From Betaproteobacteria bacterium MOLA814 (lineage in GTDB: Bacteria > Pseudomonadota > Gammaproteobacteria > Burkholderiales > Burkholderiaceae_C), in contig AYMW01000003.1 in NCBI GenBank assembly GCA_000496475.1, positions 187,993 to 251,992 on the forward strand: a DNA stretch of 64,000 nucleotides, in the 5' to 3' direction. Under the pieces are notes generated by a model. That model was not told the DNA's origin and made no database searches. It worked only from the letters and a program-made list of their open reading frames with translations. Positions 25,436-34,971 of the stretch are shown piece by piece; the first letter of the stretch is position 1, and each line of letters starts with the position of its first letter. The position numbers and the translations under genes were made by a program.

Positions 25436-26470
25436 TTATACCGCACAGGCCTGCTGACTGCCGGCCCACATGGCCGGTAACTCAAGCAGTTGGTCGTCGG
25501 CCCAAGCTTCAAAGTAGGTTTGTACCGCTTTAATTTGTGCCTCGGCATCTGTAACCAGGTTGATATGACGGCGCAGCAAGTCGCCGCTGGGCAAGCTTTG
25601 GGCATACCAGCCCAAGTGCTTGCGCGCCGAGCGCACACCTGTAAATTCGCCATACAACGCGTGGTGCTCGGCCAGGTGTGCCAACATCCACCCACTCAAC
25701 TCTTGCGGTGTAGGCCCTGCCAACAACTCGCCAGTGGTCATGTAATGGGCTATTTCTCTAAATATCCAAGGCCGCCCTTGGGCAGCACGCCCAACCATCA
25801 CCGCATCGGCGCCAGTCGCAGCCAACACCGCTTTGGCAGCCTGCGGGGTGTTCACATCGCCATTGGCCACCACAGGAATAGACACTCGAGACTTGATGGT
25901 GGCCACAGTTTCATGCTCGGCAAAGCCTTTGTAACCTTGTTCGCGTGTGCGCCCATGAATGGTGAGCATGGCAACGCCCGCATCTTGTGCAGCCAAGGCC
26001 AGTGCGAGTGCGTTTTTGCCATGCTGTGCCCACCCAGTGCGCATTTTGAGTGTGACAGGCACGCCTTCAGGCTCGCACGCTTTAACCACAGCCGACACAA
26101 TTTCAATGGCCAAAGCCTCGTTTTGCATGAGCGCAGAGCCAGCCCATTTGTTGCATACCTTTTTGGCTGGGCAGCCCATATTGATATCAATAATTTGTGC
26201 ACCGCGGTCCACGTTATACCGCGCCGCGTCTGCCATCATGGCCGCATCTGTACCCGCAATCTGCACGGCTATAGGCGCTGTCTCACCGTCGTGGTCGGCT
26301 CGACGTGAGGTTTTAAGGCTGTCCCACAAGTCTCGCCTAGATGTGACCATCTCACTCACTGCATAGCCTGCACCCAAGGCTTTGCACAGCTTGCGAAAAG
26401 GCCTGTCTGTAACACCCGCCATGGGAGCCACAAACAAGTTATTTGGGAGTGTGTAAGGACCTAGATTCAA
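25436..26470 (-). CDS. dusB: tRNA-dihydrouridine synthase B
   Basis: 344 residues. FMN-dependent reduction of uridines to dihydrouridine in the tRNA D loop. Signature VAPMAGVTDRPFRKLCKALG at the N-terminus; DINMGCPAKKVCNKWAGSAL holds the catalytic Cys; VVANGDVNTPQAA and MVGRAAQGRPWIF bind FMN. First gene of the operon with fis. Only 51 bp separate its stop from the fis start. Confidence 0.95.
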   Translation of the reverse strand: MNLGPYTLPNNLFVAPMAGVTDRPFRKLCKALGAGYAVSEMVTSRRDLWDSLKTSRRADHDGETAPIAVQIAGTDAAMMADAARYNVDRGAQIIDINMGCPAKKVCNKWAGSALMQNEALAIEIVSAVVKACEPEGVPVTLKMRTGWAQHGKNALALALAAQDAGVAMLTIHGRTREQGYKGFAEHETVATIKSRVSIPVVANGDVNTPQAAKAVLAATGADAVMVGRAAQGRPWIFREIAHYMTTGELLAGPTPQELSGWMLAHLAEHHALYGEFTGVRSARKHLGWYAQSLPSGDLLRRHINLVTDAEAQIKAVQTYFEAWADDQLLELPAMWAGSQQACAV

Positions 26471-26598
26471 AGCGTAGTTGTTGCCGTGTATGTGCTTGAG
26501 CGCCCAAGCAATTGCTTAAAAAATAAGCATCATTGTAGCCTTGCGTGCGTTAGAGCCAAGCCTTGTGTGCAACAAGCTGGGCCTATACTGCGCAGGCA

Positions 26599-27111
26599 AT
26601 GAACGAATGGCTGCAATTACTGCTGACTTGGCTAAGCCTGCCCGAGGTGGGACTACCCACCTTGTTTGTCGTGGCGTTTGTGTCTGCCACGCTCTTGCCT
26701 ATGGGTTCAGAGGCGGCTTTGTTCGCGCTGGTGTCGATCAAGCCAGAATTGTTCTGGCCTGCCATCATCGTGGCGAGTGCTGGCAACACAGCAGGTGGTG
26801 CCTTGAGTTGGGCTATGGGTATGGGCCTGCACAAAGCGGTGGATGTCTCACGCGACAAGCGTGGCACAGCACACGTCCCGAGGGCTTACCACAACCGCGC
26901 CGGACAGTGGGCGGTTGATTGGCTCAAGCGCTTAGGTCCAAAAGCCTGTTTGCTGAGCTGGTTGCCAGGGGTGGGGGACCCACTGTGCGCGGTAGCAGGC
27001 TGGTTGCGGCTGCCGTTTTGGCCTTGCGTGGCCTACATGGCAATTGGCAAACTGGCCCGCTACATCACCTTGACCTATGCATTGGTGTGGGGGTGGCAAA
27101 TGTGGGGCTAA
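26599..27111 (+). CDS. YqaA/DedA-like (VTT domain) membrane protein
   Basis: 170 residues from ATG 26599. Several hydrophobic segments, including LPTLFVVAFVSATLLPMGSEAAL, IIVASAGNTAGGALSW, and CVAYMAIGKLARYITLT, as in the YqaA branch of the SNARE-associated/VTT family. The SxxxGNxxGG motif and the late GWLRLPFW..C..Y segment are characteristic. Such inner-membrane proteins are thought to flip or transport lipids; this is inferred from the family. Its 3' end faces ychF convergently with 14 bp between stops. Confidence 0.85.
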   Translation: MNEWLQLLLTWLSLPEVGLPTLFVVAFVSATLLPMGSEAALFALVSIKPELFWPAIIVASAGNTAGGALSWAMGMGLHKAVDVSRDKRGTAHVPRAYHNRAGQWAVDWLKRLGPKACLLSWLPGVGDPLCAVAGWLRLPFWPCVAYMAIGKLARYITLTYALVWGWQMWG

Positions 27112-27125
27112 ACGCCTTTTTCAGG

Positions 27126-28217
27126 TTAAGGGCTGAACAAGAAGTTCATCACGTCACCATCTTTCACCACGTATTCTTTGCCTTCAGCGCGCATTTTTCC
27201 GGCGTCTTTGGCACCTTGCTCACCTTTGAACGAGATAAAGTCGCTGAAAGCAATGGTTTGAGCGCGTATGTAGCCCTTTTCAAAGTCGGTATGGATCACC
27301 CCTGCGGCTTGAGGGCCAGTATCACCGACGCGTATGGTCCATGCGCGCACCTCTTTCACGCCAGCCGTGAAGTAAGTTTGCAAACCCAGCAGCGCATAGG
27401 CTGACCGAATGAGGCGGTTGAGTCCTGGCTCGGCTTGGCCCAACTCTTCCAAAAACATCTGACGGTCTTCGTCGTCCATTTCGCTCATCTCGGCTTCAAG
27501 TTTGGCGCAAATAGCCACAACTGGCGCACCTTGTGCCGCGGCGAAGGCGGTTAGCTTGTCCAGCAACGGGTTGTTCTCAAAGCCATCTTCTGCCACGTTG
27601 GCAACAAACATGGCGGGTTTGGCCGTGATGAGAAAAAATTGTTTCAGATCGGCCTGCTCCTCTTTGGAGAAGTCGATGGTGCGCACGGGCTTGGTATCGT
27701 TCAGCGCAAGCTGACACTTTTCCAAGATGATCAATTGTTTGGCTGCATCTTTGTCGCCAGAGCGGGCAATTTTGCTCACGCGGTGCAGGGCTTTTTCAAC
27801 CGCCGACAGGTCGGCCAAACACAACTCTGTTTGAATGACCTCAATGTCAGAAATGGGGTCTATTTTGTTAGACACGTGTATGACGTTGTCGTCTTCAAAA
27901 CACCTCACCACATTGACAATGGCGTCGGTTTCACGAATATGGGCCAAAAATTTGTTGCCCAAGCCCTCACCCGTACTTGCCCCGGCCACCAAACCAGCAA
28001 TATCGACAAACTCCACAATCGCAGGCACCACGCGATCGGGCTCCACTATGGCTTTCAACTCGTCTAAACGCGTATCAGGCACTTCCACTACGCCCACATT
28101 GGGCTCTATGGTGCAAAACGGATAGTTCTCCGCCGCAATGCCTGACTTGGTCAGGGCGTTAAACAATGTACTTTTACCAACGTTGGGCAAGCCAACAATG
28201 CCGCATTTCAAACTCAT
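27126..28217 (-). CDS. ychF: Ribosome-binding ATPase YchF
   Basis: 363 residues, Obg-family P-loop protein that prefers ATP. G1 [16 protein letters not shown], switch and G3 region [28 protein letters not shown] in place of the canonical NKxD motif, and the C-terminal TGS domain with [28 protein letters not shown]. It binds ribosomes and affects the stress response. Monocistronic, starting at ATG 28217 with upstream AGGATCATT ribosome site. Confidence 0.96.
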   Translation of the reverse strand: MSLKCGIVGLPNVGKSTLFNALTKSGIAAENYPFCTIEPNVGVVEVPDTRLDELKAIVEPDRVVPAIVEFVDIAGLVAGASTGEGLGNKFLAHIRETDAIVNVVRCFEDDNVIHVSNKIDPISDIEVIQTELCLADLSAVEKALHRVSKIARSGDKDAAKQLIILEKCQLALNDTKPVRTIDFSKEEQADLKQFFLITAKPAMFVANVAEDGFENNPLLDKLTAFAAAQGAPVVAICAKLEAEMSEMDDEDRQMFLEELGQAEPGLNRLIRSAYALLGLQTYFTAGVKEVRAWTIRVGDTGPQAAGVIHTDFEKGYIRAQTIAFSDFISFKGEQGAKDAGKMRAEGKEYVVKDGDVMNFLFSP

Positions 28218-28319
28218 AATGATCCTAAAAAACTAGGGCTTAGTTTAAGCCACTGCGCCACACTCTACCTCTGGTCCACCGTTGCACCAGCACAAGCCAC
28301 CCCCTCTTACAATGAAGTC

Positions 28320-29474
28320 ATGACATTGCAAGCCGATATTGCCGTGCACGGCAGCGGTATAACCGCTCACACCACTGCGCTGCTGATGGCTGGCTTGGGC
28401 CTGCGCGTGCAGGTGACTGCTGTACCTAGCTCCAGCCACACAGCAGCGGTGCGTGATATCCGCGCCTATGCTGTCAATCACGCCTCCAAAGCCACGCTCA
28501 CTTTGGCTGGGGCGTGGCCTGACGACACACATGCCGATTGGCTCACCCCCGTCCATCAAATGCGGGTTTTTGGTGACACCTCTGGGCAGTTGGACTTCAA
28601 CAGCCCCGATGGCATGACCAACCTGCCTGTTGCGTGGATGGCAGATGTGCCCGCTTTGGAGAACACTTTGCGGCGGCTTGTAAGTACTCACTCTCGTATT
28701 ACCCAAGTGGCCGAAGGCGCTGAGCCCGAGGGTACTTTGAACGTGCTGTGCGAAGGCAAGCACAGCGCATGGCGAAGCCGACTGGGTATAGACACCGCCC
28801 CTGTTCACTACCCACACCGCGCCTTGGCGGCTCGTTTACGCAGCGCCCAGCCCCACGGTGGCGTGGCACAACAGTGGTTTGACGGCAATACCATTTTGGC
28901 GCTACTGCCTGTAGGTGGTGCAGGTGGTTGCGACCTGGCCATGGTCTGGTCCATGCCACAAGCACAATGCGATGAGTGGACAAGAAAGTCTGAAACAGCT
29001 GACGGGGTCAGAGAATTGCTACAAGCCATTGGCACAGCCAGCCGGCATGGCTTCAGCCAACTTGAGATACTGAGCGGTCCAGTGGGTTTTGGGCTCACAC
29101 GGTCGCTGGCCACACAGTGGGTGCTGCCAGGCGTAGCCTTGGTAGGTGACTCAGCCCACACCATTCACCCACTCGCGGGATTGGGCTTGAACATGGGTTT
29201 GGCCGACGTGCAGGCGTTGCTAGATGTGGTGGGCGCAAGGCGAAAAGGACAAACGGTGGCAGATATGCGGGTGCTTAGACGCTACCAGCGCAGCCGCGCC
29301 GCCAGCACCGCCGATTTGCAATTCGCCACACACACACTGTTCCACTTGTTTACCCAACCTTGGGCTAAGACCCAACCTGTGCAAAGCTTACGCAATTGGG
29401 GCATGCTAACTGTTAACGCAGCCAAGCCACTCAAACGCTGGGTTCAGCTTCAAGGCATGGGCAGCACGTATTAA
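28320..29474 (+). CDS. UbiH/VisC-family FAD monooxygenase
   Basis: 384 residues of the flavoprotein hydroxylase family that adds ring hydroxyls in ubiquinone synthesis. The N-terminal dinucleotide site is diverged (DIAVHGSGITAHTTALLMAGLG). The late FAD motif is VALVGDSAHTIHPLAGLGLNMGLADVQAL with the GD and P residues conserved. It starts a rightward run with the DsbC-type and M61 genes; distances of 32 and 23 bp suggest an operon. Whether it acts at C5, C6 or another ring position cannot be decided here. Confidence 0.85.
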   Translation: MTLQADIAVHGSGITAHTTALLMAGLGLRVQVTAVPSSSHTAAVRDIRAYAVNHASKATLTLAGAWPDDTHADWLTPVHQMRVFGDTSGQLDFNSPDGMTNLPVAWMADVPALENTLRRLVSTHSRITQVAEGAEPEGTLNVLCEGKHSAWRSRLGIDTAPVHYPHRALAARLRSAQPHGGVAQQWFDGNTILALLPVGGAGGCDLAMVWSMPQAQCDEWTRKSETADGVRELLQAIGTASRHGFSQLEILSGPVGFGLTRSLATQWVLPGVALVGDSAHTIHPLAGLGLNMGLADVQALLDVVGARRKGQTVADMRVLRRYQRSRAASTADLQFATHTLFHLFTQPWAKTQPVQSLRNWGMLTVNAAKPLKRWVQLQGMGSTY

Positions 29475-29506
29475 TTACTTTTTATTGTTTAACAACGCAA
29501 CATCTT

Positions 29507-30247
29507 ATGACGTCTATGTTTACTTTGACACGCCACTTGGCCACCTTGACCTTGGCCTGTTTGCTCGCGTTACCGGCCACTGCTCAAGACGTGCCACAAG
29601 CCAACACCATACGCACAAACCTCGCAAAGCAGCTGCCTAACTTGCCCGCTATTGACAGCGTGTTGGCCACCCCCATGAAGGGCTTGTTTGAGGTCCGGTT
29701 TGGTGGCAGCGACATTTTGTACACCGATGCAGGTGGCAACTATTTGATACAAGGATCGCTGATTGACCTCAAGGCCAAACGCAATTTAACAGAGGAGCGC
29801 ACCAACGCGCTGTCGGCCATTGCGTTTGACGAGTTGCCTTTGAAAGATGCCTTTGTCATCAAACGTGGAACCGGCAGCAGGAAAATAGCGGTGTTTGAAG
29901 ACCCCAATTGTGGTTACTGCAAACGTTTTGAACAAGGCTTGGCCACACTTGACAACATCACGGTTTACGTATTTTTGTATCCCATACTAGGCCCTGACTC
30001 AGTCAAAAAATCACAAGCCATTTGGTGTGCCAAAAACCCTGGTAAAACCTTTGAAGACTGGATGCTCGACGGCGTTACACCGCCTAACTTGGCCAAGTGC
30101 AACACCGACGCGCTCACGCGCAACACTGAATTTGGCAAACGCAACAAAATACAAGGCACACCCGCTATTTTCTTTACCGACGGCACACGCGTACCTGGTG
30201 CCATTTCTGCCGACGAGGTGGAGAAGCGCCTAGCAGCCATTCAATAA
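29507..30247 (+). CDS. dsbC: DsbC-type periplasmic disulfide isomerase
   Basis: 246 residues with a signal peptide (LATLTLACLLALPATAQ). An N-terminal dimerisation part is followed by a thioredoxin-like domain with active site Cys135-Gly-Tyr-Cys138 in FEDPNCGYCKRFEQ and the cis-proline loop IQGTPAIFF. It acts in the periplasm to shuffle wrong disulfides, a function that fits with exported enzymes. Two ATGs (29507 and 29516) can start it. A second cysteine pair occurs (WCAKN, AKCN). Confidence 0.93.
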   Translation: MTSMFTLTRHLATLTLACLLALPATAQDVPQANTIRTNLAKQLPNLPAIDSVLATPMKGLFEVRFGGSDILYTDAGGNYLIQGSLIDLKAKRNLTEERTNALSAIAFDELPLKDAFVIKRGTGSRKIAVFEDPNCGYCKRFEQGLATLDNITVYVFLYPILGPDSVKKSQAIWCAKNPGKTFEDWMLDGVTPPNLAKCNTDALTRNTEFGKRNKIQGTPAIFFTDGTRVPGAISADEVEKRLAAIQ

Positions 30248-30270
30248 ACAACAGCAAAGCAACCCACCCC

Positions 30271-32076
30271 ATGGCTTCTGTCACCCACACCGTTGGTTTC
30301 AGCCAAGTTGAAAACCATTTGTTTGAGGTGCAACTGCGCATCACCAAGCCGGCCAAACAACAACTGCTGAGCTTGCCAGTTTGGATTGCCGGTAGCTACT
30401 TGATACGTGAATTTTCCGGCCAGCTACAAGGCCTTGAGGCCTCGCAGGGCCGCATTGCATGCCCTGTTAAGCAACGCAGTAAAAATGAGTGGGTGGTCAG
30501 CACCAACGCCAGCACACCGCTGGTGGTACGTTTTGCGGTGTATGCCTTTGATGCCTCTGTGAGAACGGCCTTCCTGGACCAGACCAGGGGCTTTTTTAAC
30601 CCCACCAGCCTGTGCCTGCGCGTTGCTGGTCAGACCGGAACAACACAGCGCTTGGTCATCACCAAGCCTGCGCAAGCACACTGCTCTACATGGCGAGTTT
30701 CTACTGCCTTGAAGCCCGGTGCGGTGGATGCACGCGGCTACGGCAGCTACACCGCAGCCAACTACGACATGTTGGCAGACTCGCCAGTGACGTTGGGTGA
30801 TTTTTGGCGCGGACAATTTACCCTGCGCGGAGTACCCCACCAGTTTGTAGTCACTGGCATGGGCAGCGCCACGCAAGCTGGCTTTGACCACAAGCGGCTC
30901 ATGGCTGACACCAAACGTATTTGCGAAACAGAAATGGCTTTGTGGCATGGCGCCAGTGCCAAAGCCACGCCACTGCCATTTGACCGCTATGTGTTTATGT
31001 TGCATGCCAGCGGTAACGGTTACGGTGGGCTAGAGCACCAATTCAGCACCGCACTTATTTGCCCGCGAGCGCACCTGCCGCAGCTAGACACCGCCAACCC
31101 AACTGCGATGTCGCCTGGGTCGCCCATTTCAGCCAGCGATGGCTACACGCAGCTGTTGGGGCTGATCAGCCACGAGTATTTCCATACGTGGAACGTGAAG
31201 CGCATGCGCCCAAGCGAGTTGGCCACCATCCATTACGACAGCGAAAACTACACCGAATTGCTATGGTTCTTTGAGGGCTTTACCAGCTACTATGACGACC
31301 TTATCCTTCAGCGGGCTGGCATTATTTCACGTGACACCTACTTGGAGTTGATCGCTAAAACCATGAACCAAGTGGCGCAAACGCCAGGTCGCTTGGTACA
31401 AAGCGTGGCACAGGCCAGTTTTGATGCCTGGGTCAAGTACTACCGTATCAACGAAAACACACCCAACGCCACCGTCAGCTACTACACCAAGGGCTCATTG
31501 GTTGCGCTGTGCTTGGACCTGAGTTTGCGAAGCGCATCTGACTCTCACACCACGCTAGACGACCTCATGCGCAGTTTATGGGTCATCACCACTGGTGGAC
31601 CCATGCGTGAACGTGATATCACTGCTGCGCTGGTGCAACTGGGCTATCCGGATATAGCCAAACAGCTGCAAGCGTGGGTACACAGCACCAGCGCTTTACC
31701 AGTCGCCTCGCTGTTGAGCGCGTTTGGCGTCAAGCAACACCGCACAACGCCTACCACAGCGCAATACCTTGGCATGCGTGTTGCCCAGACCAACGGCCTG
31801 CGCATCAGCCATGTGCAGCGCGGCAGCGCTGCTGAAACAGCCGGTTTTGCCAGCGGCGACGAGTGGTTGGCTGTAACGGTGGGTGGGCAGTCTTGGCGAG
31901 TCATGTCTCTTGACGAGGTAACGACGTGGCTGGCGCAGAGCGCTGAGGTGCAAGCCTTGGTCAACCGTGACGGGCAAATCATCACACTGGACTTGCACAT
32001 GCCCGTCACACCCGCTGCACAGTTGCATACACTTCACACGGTTGATGCCACGCTGCTGAAGCATTGGTTGCACTAA
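30271..32076 (+). CDS. M61-family glycyl aminopeptidase with PDZ domain
   Basis: 601 residues, cytosolic in style (no signal peptide). An N-terminal beta domain is followed by the gluzincin catalytic centre: SHEYFHTWNVKRMRP with His301, Glu302, His305, and the third ligand Glu335 in WFFEGFTSYYDDL. The C-terminal third contains a PDZ-like segment (ISHVQRGSAAETAGFASGDE). Fits the M61 glycyl-aminopeptidase family. Last of the ubiH-like, dsbC, M61 run. Confidence 0.92.
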   Translation: MASVTHTVGFSQVENHLFEVQLRITKPAKQQLLSLPVWIAGSYLIREFSGQLQGLEASQGRIACPVKQRSKNEWVVSTNASTPLVVRFAVYAFDASVRTAFLDQTRGFFNPTSLCLRVAGQTGTTQRLVITKPAQAHCSTWRVSTALKPGAVDARGYGSYTAANYDMLADSPVTLGDFWRGQFTLRGVPHQFVVTGMGSATQAGFDHKRLMADTKRICETEMALWHGASAKATPLPFDRYVFMLHASGNGYGGLEHQFSTALICPRAHLPQLDTANPTAMSPGSPISASDGYTQLLGLISHEYFHTWNVKRMRPSELATIHYDSENYTELLWFFEGFTSYYDDLILQRAGIISRDTYLELIAKTMNQVAQTPGRLVQSVAQASFDAWVKYYRINENTPNATVSYYTKGSLVALCLDLSLRSASDSHTTLDDLMRSLWVITTGGPMRERDITAALVQLGYPDIAKQLQAWVHSTSALPVASLLSAFGVKQHRTTPTTAQYLGMRVAQTNGLRISHVQRGSAAETAGFASGDEWLAVTVGGQSWRVMSLDEVTTWLAQSAEVQALVNRDGQIITLDLHMPVTPAAQLHTLHTVDATLLKHWLH

Positions 32077-32172
32077 AAATTGTGCGCCACAGCGGCTGAC
32101 GCTACCACTGCTTGCTTTGATCAAACAGTCGGCTTGTACAAACACCAAACGCCGGCAGTCAAGACTCATGTG

Positions 32173-33468
32173 TCATCGCTTGTCGATGACGCGCTTGGCT
32201 TTGCCCATGCTACGCTCGACACCACCACAGGGCTGCAACACCACAGTGATGCTGCTGCCTACAAACGTTTTTACATCCTGCGCCAGCGCGGCGGCGCCAG
32301 CCAAGGCATCCTGGCTGTTGTGTGATTGATTGGGTGCAACCTCTACATGGACAGATAAGCAATCCAAATGGCCTTCTTTGGTGAGCACGCACTGGTAGTG
32401 CGGCGCCAGCATGGCTTGTTTAAGAATCAACTCCTCGATTTGCGTAGGAAATACGTTGACCCCCCTCACAATCATCATGTCGTCGCTGCGCCCCGTTATT
32501 TTCTCCATACGACGCATTGGCCGTGATGTTCCCGGCAATAAACGCGTGAGGTCACGCGTGCGGTAGCGAATAATGGGCAGCGCCTCTTTGGTCAAGCTGG
32601 TAAAAACCAGCTCTCCCATGTCGCCGTCAGCAACAAGCTCACCTGTGTCGGGATTGATAACTTCTGGGAAAAAGTGATCTTCCCAAATAGTGGGGCCGTC
32701 TTTGCCTTCAATACACTCGCTGGCTACGCCAGGCCCCATGACTTCTGACAGGCCGTAAATATCCACCGCATCCATGCCCATGCGCTGCTCAATGGCCAAA
32801 CGCATGTCGTTGGTCCAAGGCTCTGCACCAAACACACCTACACGCAATGAGCTGCTGCGCGGGTCAATGCCTTGACGTTCAAACTCGTCGGCGATAGCCA
32901 GCATGTAACTGGGCGTGACCATAATGATGTCTGGCTTGAAGTCTTGAATGAGTTGCACTTGACGCTCGGTTTGTCCGCCACCAAACGGCACCACAGTTAA
33001 ACCCAAGCGCTCAGCGCCGTAATGTGCGCCCAAACCGCCCGTGAACAAACCGTAGCCATAGCTCACATGCACCATGTCACCGCGCCTAGCGCCACCAGCT
33101 CGCAAACTGCGGGCCACCAAGGTGGCCCATGTGTCGATATCGTTTTGTGTATAGCCCACCACTGTGGGTTTGCCCGTCGTACCGCTTGAGGCGTGTATGC
33201 GCACCACTTGCTCACGCGGTACAGCGAACATGCCAAAGGGGTAGTTATCGCGTAAGTCAGCTTTCGTGGTGAAAGGAAACTTAGACAAGTCTGCCAAGCT
33301 ACGGCAATCGTTGGGGTGGATACCCGCCGCATCAAACTTGGCTTTGTACACCGGCGAATTGGCATAGGCATGGGCCAGGCTTGCCCGCAGGCGTTTGAGC
33401 TGCAACGCGCGCAACTCATCAACGCTGGCGGTTTCAATGGCATCTAAAGGTAGGTTGCTAACTGTCAT
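32173..33468 (-). CDS. paaK: Phenylacetate--CoA ligase
   Basis: 431 residues. It activates phenylacetate with ATP and CoA, the first step of aerobic phenylacetate breakdown. Adenylate-forming motifs: SSGTTGKPTVVGYT at residues 94-107, YGLSEVMGPG, and RSDDMMIVRGVNVFPTQIEELIL near the C-terminus. Heads-on order paaK-paaI-paaG on the minus strand with gaps of 31 bp and 5 bp. The multicomponent epoxidase (paaABCDE) is not in this window. Confidence 0.96.
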   Translation of the reverse strand: MTVSNLPLDAIETASVDELRALQLKRLRASLAHAYANSPVYKAKFDAAGIHPNDCRSLADLSKFPFTTKADLRDNYPFGMFAVPREQVVRIHASSGTTGKPTVVGYTQNDIDTWATLVARSLRAGGARRGDMVHVSYGYGLFTGGLGAHYGAERLGLTVVPFGGGQTERQVQLIQDFKPDIIMVTPSYMLAIADEFERQGIDPRSSSLRVGVFGAEPWTNDMRLAIEQRMGMDAVDIYGLSEVMGPGVASECIEGKDGPTIWEDHFFPEVINPDTGELVADGDMGELVFTSLTKEALPIIRYRTRDLTRLLPGTSRPMRRMEKITGRSDDMMIVRGVNVFPTQIEELILKQAMLAPHYQCVLTKEGHLDCLSVHVEVAPNQSHNSQDALAGAAALAQDVKTFVGSSITVVLQPCGGVERSMGKAKRVIDKR

Positions 33469-33499
33469 GGTGCTTGGAGGTAAAAACGTAAAAAGGGGC

Positions 33500-33943
33500 T
33501 TAAACGGGCAATACCGTGCCTTTTATAGCCGTTGACTTGCCCCTGAACAAAGCAATGGTCGCGCCCTCTTGGTTGCTAACGCGTATGTCATACACACCCG
33601 CTCGCCCGCGCACGAGTTGCTCAGTCGCCTGAGCTGTCAGCACATCACCCAACACAGAAGCTTCTAAAAATTCAATCGAGCAGCCAGATGCCACACTGGC
33701 TTGGTTGCGGCTGTTACAAGCGAAGGCGAAGGCTGAGTCAGCCAGCGTGAAAATAAAGCCGCCATGACACAAGCCCAAACCGTTCACATGGTTAGATGTC
33801 ACGGTCATTTGCAGTTGCGCCTCACCCGGGGCGCAATGCATCAACGACATGCCCATGGTTATTCGGCTGGCTACATCGGCCTCAAACATGTGCGCACAAG
33901 CGCTTTGGGCCAGCGCCAATGCTTCAGCGGTGTGTGCAGTCAT
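33500..33943 (-). CDS. paaI: Hydroxyphenylacetyl-CoA thioesterase
   Basis: 147 residues, hot-dog fold. It removes dead-end hydroxylated CoA thioesters in phenylacetate degradation. The active site region HVNGLGLCHGGFIFTLADSAFAFACNS carries the HGG and Asp of the family; SGCSIEFLEASVLGDVLTA follows. Between paaK and paaG, so in-pathway by context. ATG 33943; five base pairs separate it from the paaG stop. Confidence 0.93.
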   Translation of the reverse strand: MTAHTAEALALAQSACAHMFEADVASRITMGMSLMHCAPGEAQLQMTVTSNHVNGLGLCHGGFIFTLADSAFAFACNSRNQASVASGCSIEFLEASVLGDVLTAQATEQLVRGRAGVYDIRVSNQEGATIALFRGKSTAIKGTVLPV

Positions 33944-33948
33944 AGCGC

Positions 33949-34815
33949 TTAAGTCCCTTTAAAATTGGGTGGGCGTTTTTCTAAAAACGCTTGCACACCT
34001 TCTAAGTAGTCGTGGCTTGAGCCCAACGCTGATTGCGTGTCTCGCTCGACGTTCAGTTGCTCGTCCAAAGTGTTGGTCGCGCTGGCACGCAGCAAGTGTC
34101 GCGTGGCCAACAAGGCTTTGGTGGGCATGGTTGCCAGCTTATTGGCCAGCGCCATGGCTGCAGTTTGCAAGGCGCCGCTGTTGTCACCGGCGGTGTCCAC
34201 CACATCCCAAATCAGGCCCCATTCTTTAGCTTGCGCGGCACCCAGCTTGTCACCTGTCAGCGCCAGCCCCATGGCACGTGCCAGACCCAAGCGCTCTGTC
34301 AGCAGCCATGAACCACCCGCATCAGGCACCAGTCCAATCTTGCTAAATGCTTGAATGAAACTGGCGTTAGAGGCGGCCAGCACCATGTCGCACGCCATCG
34401 CAAACGAGGCGCCAGCGCCAGCAGCCACACCGTTGACAGCAGCAACAGTCGGCATGGGGTGGGCTTGCAATTTGCGCACCGTTGGGTTGAAACACTGGTC
34501 TATTACAGGACCCGGGTCGGCCCGCTTGACCATGTCTGGTCCAGGCGTAAAGTCAAAGTCTGACAAATCAGCACCCGCACAAAACCCACGGCCTGCGCCT
34601 GTAATAACGGTGCATCGAACCCCAGGGGTTTGGGCGGCTTGATCCAGTGCGGACCACAAGTCGGCGTGCATCTGGCGGTTAAAGCTGTTGAGCGCTTGCG
34701 GGCGGTTTAGGGTTATGAGGGCAACTGCGCCGTCGATATGGCACAGCACACTGGGCTCGGTTGACGTGTTGGATGCGTTGTCTAAAGGGTTGTCTGCTGA
34801 TGTCACTTGCGTCAC
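33949..34815 (-). CDS. paaG: Enoyl-CoA isomerase/hydratase, PaaG type
   Basis: 288 residues, crotonase fold. In the pathway PaaG turns the ring epoxide of phenylacetyl-CoA into an oxepin. Oxyanion-hole segments ITGAGRGFCAGADLSDF and VNGVAAGAGASFAMACD are present, and FSKIGLVPDAGGSWLL has Asp where hydratases have a catalytic Glu, typical of PaaG. Start: the frame allows GTG 34815, but an AAGGTG immediately before it is better spaced for GTG 34806. First gene of paaGIK; operator palindrome 36 bp upstream. Confidence 0.9.
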   Translation of the reverse strand: MTQVTSADNPLDNASNTSTEPSVLCHIDGAVALITLNRPQALNSFNRQMHADLWSALDQAAQTPGVRCTVITGAGRGFCAGADLSDFDFTPGPDMVKRADPGPVIDQCFNPTVRKLQAHPMPTVAAVNGVAAGAGASFAMACDMVLAASNASFIQAFSKIGLVPDAGGSWLLTERLGLARAMGLALTGDKLGAAQAKEWGLIWDVVDTAGDNSGALQTAAMALANKLATMPTKALLATRHLLRASATNTLDEQLNVERDTQSALGSSHDYLEGVQAFLEKRPPNFKGT

Positions 34816-34850
34816 CTTAATTTTGTTAGCGTATCGCTTTTGAATGTAGC

Positions 34851-34876
34851 ATTAACCAACCGGTCGGTCGGTTAAT
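34851..34876. promoter_or_regulatory. Palindromic operator between paaG and divergent hydratase
   Basis: A 26-bp near-perfect inverted repeat centred at 34863/34864, with half ATTAACCAACCGG and mirror TCGGTCGGTTAAT. It sits between the divergent starts of paaG and the enoyl-CoA hydratase gene. The shape fits a TetR-family (PaaR-like) repressor site that would be released by phenylacetyl-CoA; the regulator gene is not in this window and the assignment is inference. Confidence 0.7.
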
Positions 34877-34971
34877 TTATACCCTCGTTTACCCTTATTG
34901 GGTACAAGCTTCTTGGGTCGCATACACTCAAGATCAAGCCGTAACACACACCTACTTTGAGAACATACCCC

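Noticed and set aside
25490..26308. Rightward 272-codon frame opposite dusB
   Set aside because: Shadow of dusB; no motifs and no ribosome site. The DusB motifs on the minus strand are unambiguous.
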